DNA of 26,329 nt, taken from Akkermansiaceae bacterium (GTDB lineage: Bacteria; Verrucomicrobiota; Verrucomicrobiia; Verrucomicrobiales; Akkermansiaceae). Shown here piece by piece: positions 1 to 6,655 of the stretch. How positions within the stretch are numbered: the first letter of the stretch is position 1; each line of letters starts with the position of its first letter. The stretch is from assembly GCA_023301645.1 (NCBI GenBank), contig JALZUH010000197.1, positions 1 through 26,329 of the forward strand, read 5' to 3'. The notes beneath the pieces were generated by a model. That model made no database searches. It had not been told where the DNA came from and saw only the letters and a list, made by a program, of their open reading frames with translations. Both the position numbers and the translations under genes were made by a program.

Positions 1-1436
1 CCCTTAGATGCACGCTCGCCTGTATTCTGAAGGCGGTCATAGCGACCTTTGATCTTACCCTTACGAAGGAAGCCGTCGTAGTTACGCTGTAGTAGGTGTG
101 TCTCTACCTGACGCATGCTGTCGAGCAATACACCAACGATAATGAGTAGACTGGTGCCACCAAAGAATGATGTCACGAGGAAAGGAAGCTCTTTACCGAT
201 GATACCGCGTGGCATCTGTGAAACGATATAAGGTAGGATAAAGATAATGGTCAGGAAGATTGATCCCGCAAAGGTAAGGCGAGTCATCGTGAAGTCGAGG
301 AAGTCAGCTGTTGGCTTACCCGGACGCACACCAGGAACATATCCACCGCTGCGTTTGAGGTTCTCAGAGATCTCACTAGGCTTGAACATTGTCGCCACCC
401 AGAAGTAGGAGAAGAAGAAGATCATGAATCCCGCTACAGCGTAGTATCCAAGGCCACCACCAGCTAGCACTTGCTGAAGCTTAATGGACCAACCCGCTGT
501 TGGGAACATTGCATTAAGAATGAATGTCGGAACAGAGAGAATAGCTGTTGCGAAAATAATCGGCATAACACCAGCGTAGTTAACCTTCAATGGAAGATAC
601 TGAGTCTGACCACCAAGCTGCTTGCGACCCATGACGCGCTTAGCATACTGGACTGCAATACGACGCTGGGCCTGAGTAATAGCGATAATCGCTGCTACGA
701 CAAGAATGAGGAATGCTACGAGGACGACGAGGAAGGCAGGAGCTCCCGGCCCTACGTTCTCGCCACTTACGAGTGTTTTCCAAGTAATGACCAGTGCACC
801 AGGAAGGGCTGAGATGATGTTTACGGTAATGATGAGTGAGATACCATTTCCAAGACCGCGCTCAGTAATCTGATCACCAAGCCACATGAGAAGCAAGGTG
901 GCTGTTACTAGTGTGAGGATAGTCAGGGCAACAAAGCTACCACCAAAGTCCGGCACAACCTGTCCATATTGCTCAATACCTTGAAGGCCAGGGATACCCC
1001 CTGGATTCTTCAGACTAACGGCAAGTAACCATCCTTGCACAAGTGCGATAAGTATAGCCGCATAACGCGTGTATGAGCTAATCTTCTGAGATCCACCGTC
1101 TTCACGTGCAAGCTTAGCGAGCTTAGGGACGACTGCCGTCATTAGCTGCATCATAATCGAGGCAGAAATGTATGGCATGATACCTAGGGCAAAAACACCC
1201 ATCTTCTGGAGTCCGCCACCTGAGAAGAAGCCGAGCATCGCTCCAACCGCTGCACCAGCGCCAGAATCACCACCTTTTTGTGCTGTAGCATCGAGGTATT
1301 CCTTGATGACAGAAGAGTCTACACCCGGAAGGGTGATGTGAACACCAAGACGGATGATGACTACCATCGCCAAGGTGAAGAGAATACGCTCCCTGAGTTC
1401 AGGGACTTTCCATGTGCTTGCAAATGCGGAAATCAT
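1..1436 (-). CDS. secY: Protein translocase subunit SecY (3' end beyond window)
   Basis: Central channel subunit of the Sec translocon, which moves unfolded proteins across the inner membrane or inserts them into it. From the ATG at 1436 one frame stays open to the window edge (about 478 codons), so the C-terminus lies outside. Translation starts MISAFASTWKVPELRERIL and shows SecY family stretches: the early plug region with a Gly-rich insert (GGDSGAGAAVGAMLGFFSGG), LGIMPYISASIMMQL, the ERGLGNGISLII motif near mid-protein, and the cytoplasmic loop FKPSEISENLKRSGGYVPGV. Many hydrophobic helices are visible. Near the edge, the tail after the last helix continues as KGRYDRLQNTGERASKG, a basic C-terminal extension. 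It follows rplO after 184 bp, the usual order, but the gap carries promoter-like and hairpin signals suggesting separate control. Confidence 0.96.
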   Translation of the reverse strand, partial: MISAFASTWKVPELRERILFTLAMVVIIRLGVHITLPGVDSSVIKEYLDATAQKGGDSGAGAAVGAMLGFFSGGGLQKMGVFALGIMPYISASIMMQLMTAVVPKLAKLAREDGGSQKISSYTRYAAILIALVQGWLLAVSLKNPGGIPGLQGIEQYGQVVPDFGGSFVALTILTLVTATLLLMWLGDQITERGLGNGISLIITVNIISALPGALVITWKTLVSGENVGPGAPAFLVVLVAFLILVVAAIIAITQAQRRIAVQYAKRVMGRKQLGGQTQYLPLKVNYAGVMPIIFATAILSVPTFILNAMFPTAGWSIKLQQVLAGGGLGYYAVAGFMIFFFSYFWVATMFKPSEISENLKRSGGYVPGVRPGKPTADFLDFTMTRLTFAGSIFLTIIFILPYIVSQMPRGIIGKELPFLVTSFFGGTSLLIIVGVLLDSMRQVETHLLQRNYDGFLRKGKIKGRYDRLQNTGERASK

Positions 1437-1474
1437 TTAATTTAGGTATGAGTAAAAAGTGAACAGTAAACTGT

Positions 1475-1508
1475 AAAAAAGGATCAATGATGAATGGTCA
1501 CATTGACC
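1475..1508 (-). terminator. Candidate attenuator hairpin in the secY leader
   Basis: On the minus strand the arm at 1508-1501 (GGUCAAUG) can pair with 1489-1481 (CAUUGAUCC), 8 bp with one bulged U, followed directly by six U (1480-1475). That has the form of an intrinsic terminator. The same 5' arm can instead pair with 1500-1496 as a short hairpin GGUCA-AUG-UGACC, so the two folds exclude each other. It lies between a promoter-like element and the secY start, as an attenuator would. The stem is only moderately stable, so this is inference from pairing alone. Confidence 0.4.
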
Positions 1509-1543
1509 GGGGTATCAGTTCTCCAGCTGATCTGGTGCGTGGT

Positions 1544-1572
1544 ATTATACACGCATAGAGAGGAAGTGCTAA
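1544..1572 (-). promoter_or_regulatory. Candidate promoter of secY
   Basis: A perfect TATAAT -10 box reads on the minus strand at 1549-1544. With a 17-bp spacer the -35 position (1572-1567) reads TTAGCA, 4 of 6 to TTGACA. Transcription would start near 1537 and give a leader of about 100 nt before secY. The -35 lies inside the loop side of the 13-bp hairpin at 1558-1586. It would let secY and downstream genes be expressed apart from the ribosomal genes. Confidence 0.45.
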
Positions 1573-1586
1573 AAGCACTTCCTCTC
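1558..1586. repeat. Perfect 13-bp inverted repeat between rplO and secY
   Basis: The arms 1558-1570 and 1574-1586 are exact reverse complements (GAGAGGAAGTGCT / AGCACTTCCTCTC) separated by three A. On the minus-strand transcript this is a strong hairpin 35 nt after the rplO stop. No U-run follows (next bases UAUGCGUG), so it is not a standard intrinsic terminator. It may be an mRNA 3'-end stabiliser, a processing site or a pausing hairpin. Confidence 0.7.
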
Positions 1587-1620
1587 CGTGTAAGTTATTT
1601 CAAGAGGAGAAGCACAAGAA

Positions 1621-2073
1621 TTACTTGGCTACCTCTGTGATGGTTCCACCAGCTTTCTCAATCTTTTCACGAGCAGATGCGCTGACTGTGCAGCCTTCTA
1701 CTGTTACTTTCTTTGAGAGTTCGCCGAATCCGAGAACCTTTACGCCGTCGAAGTTACCTTTGATAAGGTTTGCAGCACGGAGTGATGCTTCGTTGATAGT
1801 AGCACCATCTTCGAAACGATCGTTGATGAATGCAACGTTAACGATGACAATCTTGTCTTGGAAACGTGTGTTATTGAAACCACGCTTTGGTAGACGACGG
1901 TGAAGTGGCATTTGGCCACCTTCGAAGCCAGGACGAACACCACCGCCTGAGCGAGCTTTCTGTCCTTTGTGACCACGGCCTGAAGTCTTACCTAAGCCTG
2001 AGCTTTCACCACGACCGAGACGCTTTACACGATGCTTAGCACCACGGTTTGGTTTGAGAGTATGCAAATTCAT
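1621..2073 (-). CDS. rplO: 50S ribosomal protein L15 (uL15)
   Basis: Late-assembly large-subunit protein that contacts 23S rRNA domains near the central protuberance. The 150-residue protein has the diagnostic N-terminal Gly/Arg/Lys stretch (KRLGRGESSGLGKTSGRGHK, residues 18-37), the RPGFEGGQMPLHRRLPKRGF block, and the C-terminal fold ending in an acidic/basic GGTITEVAK. Length is normal for bacterial L15 (about 145-150). It directly follows rpsE with a 47-bp gap; in E. coli rpmD (L30) lies in between, and no such frame exists here. No Shine-Dalgarno sequence precedes the ATG; an AT-rich ATTTAAATAACA stretch does. Confidence 0.98.
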   Translation of the reverse strand: MNLHTLKPNRGAKHRVKRLGRGESSGLGKTSGRGHKGQKARSGGGVRPGFEGGQMPLHRRLPKRGFNNTRFQDKIVIVNVAFINDRFEDGATINEASLRAANLIKGNFDGVKVLGFGELSKKVTVEGCTVSASAREKIEKAGGTITEVAK

Positions 2074-2120
2074 AATAGTTGAGTTTGTTATTTAAATGTT
2101 CTGTAATTAAGTGAAGCAGA

Positions 2121-2795
2121 CTAGATGCTTTCTTTTACCTTCTTGCCACGTGATGCGAGGACTTCCTCACGAGTGCGGAGCATTGAAAGCGCCTTCATAG
2201 TAGCTTTCACAACGTTAGCGTGGTTGTTTGAGCCGAGGCTCTTACCGAGAACGTCAGTGATACCGACTGCTTCACATACAGCACGAACGCCACCACCTGC
2301 AATAATACCCGTTCCCGGACATGCTGGCTTAAGAAGAACGACACCACCACCGTGTTCAGCTTGAACTTCGTGTGGGATTGTTCCGTCAACGATCTTTACA
2401 CGAACAAGTGCACGCTTTGCATCATCACTACCCTTACGGATACACTCAGCAACTTCCTGTGCCTTGCCGAAGCCTACGCCTACGCGTCCTTCTTTGTCAC
2501 CAGAGACCATAAGTGCAGAGAAACTGAAGCGACGTCCACCTTTGACCACTTTGGCACAACGGTTGATGAAGACTACTTTTTCTACAAGCTCCTTACCGTC
2601 ATCGGTCATTGGCTTTGGAGGTGCTTGACGTGGTGGACGACCGCGTCCGCGTCCTGGACCACCGCGGTTATCGCGACGATCGCCAGGCTTGCCTGGTGCA
2701 CCTGCTCCTGCTGGTGCGCCTTCTGGTTTAGCACCTGCTGGTGCTGGAGTTGATGAAGCGCCCGGTGCGCTTGATTGATTTTGGTTTTCAGCCAT
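2121..2795 (-). CDS. rpsE: 30S ribosomal protein S5 (uS5) with long N-terminal tail
   Basis: Small-subunit protein of the 30S body near the mRNA entrance and the decoding fidelity region. Residues from about 68 match uS5: KELVEKVVFINRCAKVVKGG (double-stranded RNA-binding fold), then GRVGVGFGKAQEV, EVQAEHGGGVVLLKPACPGTG and the C-terminal SNNHANVVKATMKAL. Residues 1-66 are an added tail, first Ala/Pro/Gly/Ser-rich and then Arg/Gly-rich (RRDNRGGPGRGRGRPPRQ), which makes the protein 224 aa against about 165 in E. coli. The tail is in frame with no internal stop, and the ATG at 2795 is 14 bp after rplR, so it is probably translated. No rpmD follows. Confidence 0.97.
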   Translation of the reverse strand: MAENQNQSSAPGASSTPAPAGAKPEGAPAGAGAPGKPGDRRDNRGGPGRGRGRPPRQAPPKPMTDDGKELVEKVVFINRCAKVVKGGRRFSFSALMVSGDKEGRVGVGFGKAQEVAECIRKGSDDAKRALVRVKIVDGTIPHEVQAEHGGGVVLLKPACPGTGIIAGGGVRAVCEAVGITDVLGKSLGSNNHANVVKATMKALSMLRTREEVLASRGKKVKESI

Positions 2796-2809
2796 GATTT
2801 TTAAATGGT

Positions 2810-3166
2810 TTAGAAGTTAAGACCTGCTTCACGCGCAGCTTCGGCTAGTGCTTTGATTTTGCCGTGGTAAAGATGTCCACCACGGTCGAATACGACTTTG
2901 CTAATGTTAGCTTCCTTGGCGCGCTTTGCGACAAGTTCACCTACGAGCTTAGCCGTAACTTGATTTGATGCTGCCTTCTCAACAGATGAGTCGATGCTAG
3001 AAGCGGCACAGAGTGTGTGACCTGCTACATCATCAATCACCTGTGCATAGACATGCTGATTTGTGTAAGTAACTGCAAGACGTGGGCATTCAGCTGTGCC
3101 AGATACCTTCTTACGGATACGGCGGTGAATACGTTGACGAACTTGTTTACGATTAAGAGTGCTCAT
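2810..3166 (-). CDS. rplR: 50S ribosomal protein L18 (uL18)
   Basis: Binds 5S rRNA with L5 and helps mount it on the 50S subunit. The 118-residue protein has the basic N-terminus (RKQVRQRIHRRIRKKVSGT), the RLAVTYTNQHVYAQVIDD core strand pair, and the family C-terminus VVFDRGGHLYHGKIKALAEA followed by REAGLNF. Length is normal. It lies between rplF and rpsE with gaps of 42 and 14 bp, as in the standard spc order. The region before the ATG is A/T-rich with no purine SD run. Confidence 0.98.
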   Translation of the reverse strand: MSTLNRKQVRQRIHRRIRKKVSGTAECPRLAVTYTNQHVYAQVIDDVAGHTLCAASSIDSSVEKAASNQVTAKLVGELVAKRAKEANISKVVFDRGGHLYHGKIKALAEAAREAGLNF

Positions 3167-3208
3167 TTGATATAAAAAATAGTTAGTAGTTAATGGTTCA
3201 GCTAATGA

Positions 3209-3748
3209 TTACTTAACGCTCTTACCAGCCTTACGACGCACACGCTCACCTGCGTAGCGAATACCTTTGCCCTTGAACGGCTCTGGTGGATAATAACGAC
3301 GAACTTCAGCTGCGAACTGACCGACTAATTGCTTATCAATACCTTCGACCTTGATCTCTGTATTCTTATCTACAGTGACAGTGAGACCCTCTGGGATCGG
3401 ATGAAGGATTGGGTGTGACTTACCGAGGTTGAGGTCGAGTGCTTTGCCTTTGACAGCTGCACGGAAACCAACACCTTGAATTTCAAGCTGCTTAACAAAA
3501 CCTGAAGTTACGCCGTCGATCATGTTACTAATCAAGCTACGTGCGGTTCCGTGGAGAGCTCTTACTTTACGGTGCTCAGAATCGCGCTTGACTGTAACAA
3601 CGCCGCCTTCTTCTTCGAGAGTGATGCTACTTGGCATCGTCCACTCGAGCTTACCCTTAGGTCCTTCAACAGTAACAGCGCCGCAGCTAGCTGCTTTGAT
3701 TGTTACTTTCTCAGGAAGAGTGATATTTTTTAATCCAATACGTGACAT
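3209..3748 (-). CDS. rplF: 50S ribosomal protein L6 (uL6)
   Basis: Large-subunit protein next to the sarcin-ricin loop, important for the factor-binding region. The 179-residue sequence shows MSRIGLKNITLPEKVTI at the N-terminus, the first RNA-binding-like repeat with the GTARSLISNMIDGVTSGF block, and the second repeat ending in the signature RRYYPPEPFKGKGIRYAGE and a Lys/Arg tail. Length matches the family. It follows rpsH after 45 bp. The start is preceded by CATTTAACCATTAAACC and ATAATACC, not by an SD. Confidence 0.98.
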   Translation of the reverse strand: MSRIGLKNITLPEKVTIKAASCGAVTVEGPKGKLEWTMPSSITLEEEGGVVTVKRDSEHRKVRALHGTARSLISNMIDGVTSGFVKQLEIQGVGFRAAVKGKALDLNLGKSHPILHPIPEGLTVTVDKNTEIKVEGIDKQLVGQFAAEVRRYYPPEPFKGKGIRYAGERVRRKAGKSVK

Positions 3749-3793
3749 GGTATTATGTTTCTTGGTTTAATGGTTAAATGAATTGCGGGCGTT

Positions 3794-4195
3794 TTACCAA
3801 ACGAATCCGAGGACTTCACCGCCAAGCTTCTCCTTGCGAGCATGTGCACCAGTCTTCAATCCTTTAGGAGTAGAGATGATGGAGATGCCAAGGCCATTTA
3901 GAACACGCGGGATTTCTCCTGCACCAACGTAGCGGCGGATTCCTGGCTTGGAAACGCGCTTAAGGTCTGTGAGAACGGCTACGCCGCTGTCAGAGTATTT
4001 CACCTTAACGGTGATCACTGGGAACTTACCAGTAGTATCTACTTCGTAATTCCAGATGTAACCTTCGTCTTGAAGGATACGGGCGATTTCGCCTTTGATC
4101 TTAGAGTAAGGTGCGGAGAAAGTCTCATTGCCTGCGCGTGATGCGTTTTTCAAGCGTGTAAGAAAATCAGAAATTGGGTCACTTAGAACTGCCAT
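3794..4195 (-). CDS. rpsH: 30S ribosomal protein S8 (uS8)
   Basis: Binds 16S rRNA helices 21 and 25 in the central domain. In E. coli it also represses the spc operon by binding mRNA at the rplX-rplE junction. The 133-residue protein has DPISDFLTRLKNASRAGNE at the N-terminus and the RNA-binding C-terminus GLGISIISTPKGLKTGAHAR followed by LGGEVLGFVW. It follows rplE after 43 bp; the usual rpsN between them is absent. The hairpin at 4864-4901, upstream of rplE, is a candidate target for its feedback control. Confidence 0.98.
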   Translation of the reverse strand: MAVLSDPISDFLTRLKNASRAGNETFSAPYSKIKGEIARILQDEGYIWNYEVDTTGKFPVITVKVKYSDSGVAVLTDLKRVSKPGIRRYVGAGEIPRVLNGLGISIISTPKGLKTGAHARKEKLGGEVLGFVW

Positions 4196-4238
4196 GATGA
4201 TAGTTAGTTAAATTTGTTTTAAATTAAGTGCTACAGAA

Positions 4239-4805
4239 CTAGGCAGCGTCGTCAGCTTTTTTAGGCTCACGGAAAGGCATCCCAAGAGTCTTGAGTAGCG
4301 CGCGGCCCTCGTCGTCTGTAGGTGCTGAAGTAACGAAAATGAGGTCAAAACCAAGCTGACGCTTAATCTTATCGAGCTCGATTTCAGGGAAAATTGATTG
4401 GTCGTCGATACCTAGAGCGTAGTTACCACGTCCATCAAAGCTTTTTGAAGTAATACCGCGGAAGTCACGAATATTAGGTGCTGTGATGTTGATAAAACGG
4501 TCAAGGAATTCCCACATGTGGGCTCCACGGAGAGTAACACGAGCGCCTACGGCCTCGCCCTCACGGACTTTGAAGTTCGCAACACTCTTACGAGCGTATG
4601 AGATACTTGGCTTCTGTCCTGTGATCTTGCAGATGTCTTCGACAGCATCCTCAACGGCTTGCTTACGGTCAGATGCTGATCCTACGTGAGTAGTGACGAC
4701 GATCTTGTCCAGAGTTGGAACCTGGTGCGGATTTGTATACCCCTGCTGCTCTGTGAGTGCTGGGACTACCTTTTCGTGGTAGAATGTTTGTAGTGTTGGT
4801 TTCAT
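4239..4805 (-). CDS. rplE: 50S ribosomal protein L5 (uL5)
   Basis: Binds 5S rRNA and forms part of the central protuberance, contacting P-site tRNA. The 188-residue sequence contains the family blocks TGQKPSISYARKSVANFKVR, EGEAVGARVTLRG, the FDGRGNYALGIDDQSIFPEI signature and the C-terminal TSAPTDDEGRALLKTLGMPF. A short Lys/Asp/Ala tail (EPKKADDAA) follows. Length is normal. The 137-bp gap before it is the largest in the spc part of the cluster apart from that before secY, and it carries a strong hairpin. The next gene is rpsH. Confidence 0.98.
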   Translation of the reverse strand: MKPTLQTFYHEKVVPALTEQQGYTNPHQVPTLDKIVVTTHVGSASDRKQAVEDAVEDICKITGQKPSISYARKSVANFKVREGEAVGARVTLRGAHMWEFLDRFINITAPNIRDFRGITSKSFDGRGNYALGIDDQSIFPEIELDKIKRQLGFDLIFVTSAPTDDEGRALLKTLGMPFREPKKADDAA

Positions 4806-4863
4806 AGTTGCGGGTCAGCTTATGTTAATAAGTCGCTTAAGCGCTGCTTGTAATTACTAGCGA

Positions 4864-4901
4864 AGAGCTGCTTGCATCAATTACATGATGTAAGCAACTC
4901 T
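4864..4901 (-). promoter_or_regulatory. Long hairpin in the rplX-rplE gap; candidate S8 feedback site
   Basis: On the minus-strand RNA, 4901-4886 pairs with 4879-4864 over 16 positions (14 Watson-Crick pairs, one G-U, one internal A-C mismatch), closed by a six-base loop UGUAAU. It starts 42 nt after the rplX stop and ends 58 nt before the rplE start. In E. coli the S8 repressor site for the spc operon is at this same junction and mimics 16S helix 21. An internal mismatch in a long stem fits such a mimic, but I cannot align it to the helix here. A perfect 10-bp palindrome CGCTTAAGCG lies just downstream, nearer rplE. Confidence 0.5.
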
Positions 4902-4942
4902 TTACTGATAAAAGTGTTTTGTTTTTTAAAAACTGAAGAGGA

Positions 4943-5173
4943 TTAGGAAACCTTCTTCACGTTTGAGAGAGCGATAGGTCCGTCTTGCTCAAGAATACCA
5001 CCGTCTGGGTTTTGCTCAGACTTAGGCACTGCTTTTTTCATGACGCGTGCGCCTTCGACAGTAACTTGGTTTTTTTTGACATTCACGTCGAGGACGGTGC
5101 CTTTTTTTCCTTTGTAGTTACCAGCGATGACTTCTACTTGGTCACCGATGCTTACGTGTGTTTTATTACTCAT
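4943..5173 (-). CDS. rplX: 50S ribosomal protein L24 (uL24), short form
   Basis: Assembly-initiator protein that binds the 5' region of 23S rRNA near the exit tunnel. The 76-residue protein has the KOW motif (VSIGDQVEVIAGNYKGKKGT, residues 7-26), then VDVNVKKNQV-type strands and the SEQNPDGGILEQDGPIALSN block. It ends at VKKVS, where most bacterial L24 proteins continue for about 25 further residues. The stop is clean and no continuation appears in the following DNA, so this is a short form rather than a visible frameshift. It lies between rplN (21-bp gap) and rplE. Confidence 0.97.
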   Translation of the reverse strand: MSNKTHVSIGDQVEVIAGNYKGKKGTVLDVNVKKNQVTVEGARVMKKAVPKSEQNPDGGILEQDGPIALSNVKKVS

Positions 5174-5194
5174 GGTAAAATTATATAGTAAAAA

Positions 5195-5560
5195 TTAAAG
5201 AACCTCAGGAGCGAGGGAGACGATCTTCATATACTTACGGTCACGAAGCTCACGAGCTACAGGGCCGAAGATACGAGTTCCTTTAGGGTTACCGTCTTTG
5301 TCGATAATGACGATTGCGTTACTATCAAAACGAAGTGTTGAACCATCTGCACGACGAACTGGGTAAGCAGAACGAACGACAACAGCTTTGACAACTTCAC
5401 CTTTTTTGATGCTAGCAGTCGGGATTGATTCGCGAACGTGAGCAGTGATTACGTCACCTACGCGAGCCACCTTAGTGCGCTTACCAATGACGCCAATCAT
5501 CTTGGCGACGCGAGCGCCGGTGTTATCGGCGATATGAACTTTGGATTCCATCTGGATCAT
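5195..5560 (-). CDS. rplN: 50S ribosomal protein L14 (uL14)
   Basis: Sits at the subunit interface, where it forms a bridge to 16S rRNA and contacts L19. The 121-residue sequence starts MIQMESKVHIADNTGARVAK and includes the family patterns GKRTKVARVGDVITAHVRE, the KGEVVKAVVVRSAYPVRRAD block, and the C-terminus GTRIFGPVARELRDRKYMKI followed by SLAPEVL. Length is that of E. coli L14 (123). In E. coli rplN opens the spc operon; here the gap to rpsQ is only 68 bp and shows no clear promoter, so it is probably read from upstream. Confidence 0.98.
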   Translation of the reverse strand: MIQMESKVHIADNTGARVAKMIGVIGKRTKVARVGDVITAHVRESIPTASIKKGEVVKAVVVRSAYPVRRADGSTLRFDSNAIVIIDKDGNPKGTRIFGPVARELRDRKYMKIVSLAPEVL

Positions 5561-5628
5561 GGCAAAAAATATATTATGGGTTGATGGTGTTGGTTAGAAC
5601 CAATGGCATGCGAACATGCCTTATTGGA

Positions 5629-5895
5629 TTAGTGACTGAGGACCTCCTGGAGATTCCAGCACTTATTCTTAGAAATTGGCTTAGTCTCGATGATGCTGAC
5701 CTTGTCGCCTACAGAGGCGTCGCCATTTTCATCGTGAGCATAGAATTTCTTCGAACGCTTAATGATTTTCTTAAAGCGTGGGTGCGGCACACGGTTAGTA
5801 TACTCAACTACGATGGTCTTATCCATAGATGTAGAGATAACGATGCCGACGCGAGTCTTGCGGATGCCGGCTGTCTTTGTTTCAGATTCGCTCAT
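5629..5895 (-). CDS. rpsQ: 30S ribosomal protein S17 (uS17)
   Basis: Primary 16S rRNA 5'-domain binding protein with an OB fold. The 88-residue protein has the conserved core RVGIVISTSMDKTIVVEYTN, HPRFKKIIKRSKKFYAHDEN and GDKVSIIETKPISKNKCWNL. The first eight residues (MSESETKT) are a small acidic leader. Length is normal for bacteria (84-90). It follows rpmC after 30 bp. Confidence 0.98.
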   Translation of the reverse strand: MSESETKTAGIRKTRVGIVISTSMDKTIVVEYTNRVPHPRFKKIIKRSKKFYAHDENGDASVGDKVSIIETKPISKNKCWNLQEVLSH

Positions 5896-5925
5896 GATAA
5901 AGTGATTTTGATTGTTGTAATGAGC

Positions 5926-6129
5926 TTAGCCTTGGAGGCGGCGCTCAGAAAGGATGGTTTGCACGCGTGCTGCTTCCTTGCGAACAAGTGTGCGACGTGA
6001 TGTATTCTCGAGCTGACCAGTAGCCTGCTGAAGACGGAGGGTGAGTGCCTCCTGCTTGAGTTCACGCAGGCGACTTGAGAGCTCTTCAGTAGTAAGCTCA
6101 CGAATATCTTTAATTTTTGTCTGGGCCAT
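5926..6129 (-). CDS. rpmC: 50S ribosomal protein L29 (uL29)
   Basis: Small two-helix protein at the rim of the peptide exit tunnel, next to L23; it helps form the docking site for trigger factor and SRP. The 67-residue sequence IKDIRELTTEELSSRLRELK, followed by LRLQQATGQLENTSR and the Arg-rich end LVRKEAARVQTILSERRL, is typical of the family. It lies between rplP and rpsQ in standard order. Confidence 0.97.
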   Translation of the reverse strand: MAQTKIKDIRELTTEELSSRLRELKQEALTLRLQQATGQLENTSRRTLVRKEAARVQTILSERRLQG

Positions 6130-6176
6130 GATGGTTATCAGTTAATCGTTAAAATTATGTTTCTAGTAGGTTAACC

Positions 6177-6602
6177 TTAGTTTGAACCATGGCTACCGCG
6201 GACAACAAAGCGTGTAGGAACGCCGAGCTTGTATGATGCGAGACGAAGTGCGCTTTTAGCAGCAGATTCTGGAACACCAGCTACTTCAAATAGCATTGTG
6301 CCAGGGCGAATCACAGCTACCCATGCTTCTACAGCACCCTTACCTTTACCCATACGAGTTTCTGGTGGACGTCCTGTAATTGACTTGTGTGGGAAGACAC
6401 GGATCCAAACTTTTCCTTTACGTTTAAGCTGACGGTTGATGGCCACACGGCAGGCTTCAATCTGGCGGTTAGTCATCCATCCGCGACCGAGACACTGAAG
6501 TCCGAAGTCACCGAAACTCACAGCGTTACCACGTTGGGCGTTACCGCCGCGGTTTCCGCGCTGAGTCTTGCGGAACTTCACTCTTTTGGGCATTAATGGC
6601 AT
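6177..6602 (-). CDS. rplP: 50S ribosomal protein L16 (uL16)
   Basis: Late-binding protein near the A-site tRNA elbow, needed for 50S maturation. The 141-residue sequence has the basic N-terminus MPLMPKRVKFRKTQRGNRGG, then FGDFGLQCLGRGWMTNRQIE, the KGKVWIRVFPHKSITGRPPE block with GKGKGAVEAWVAVIRPG, and an EVAGVPESAAKSALRLASYK end. AGGAG about 10 bases before the ATG (bases TAGGAGTATAATACT) is one of the few recognisable SD sequences in the cluster. A start three codons later at the second Met is possible. It follows rpsC after 53 bp. Confidence 0.98.
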   Translation of the reverse strand: MPLMPKRVKFRKTQRGNRGGNAQRGNAVSFGDFGLQCLGRGWMTNRQIEACRVAINRQLKRKGKVWIRVFPHKSITGRPPETRMGKGKGAVEAWVAVIRPGTMLFEVAGVPESAAKSALRLASYKLGVPTRFVVRGSHGSN

Positions 6603-6655
6603 AGTATTATACTCCTAGTTAAATTATTGGTTGATTCTTAGTTACAATCCGTAGC

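Noticed and set aside
471..812. Plus-strand frame of 113 codons inside secY
   Set aside because: It lies antisense to an intact secY frame with strong family motifs and has no resemblance to a known protein.
4806..4942. Possible remnant of rpsN or of the L24 C-terminus in the rplX-rplE gap
   Set aside because: No S14 zinc or basic motif and no L24 continuation in any frame; the space is better explained by the hairpin.
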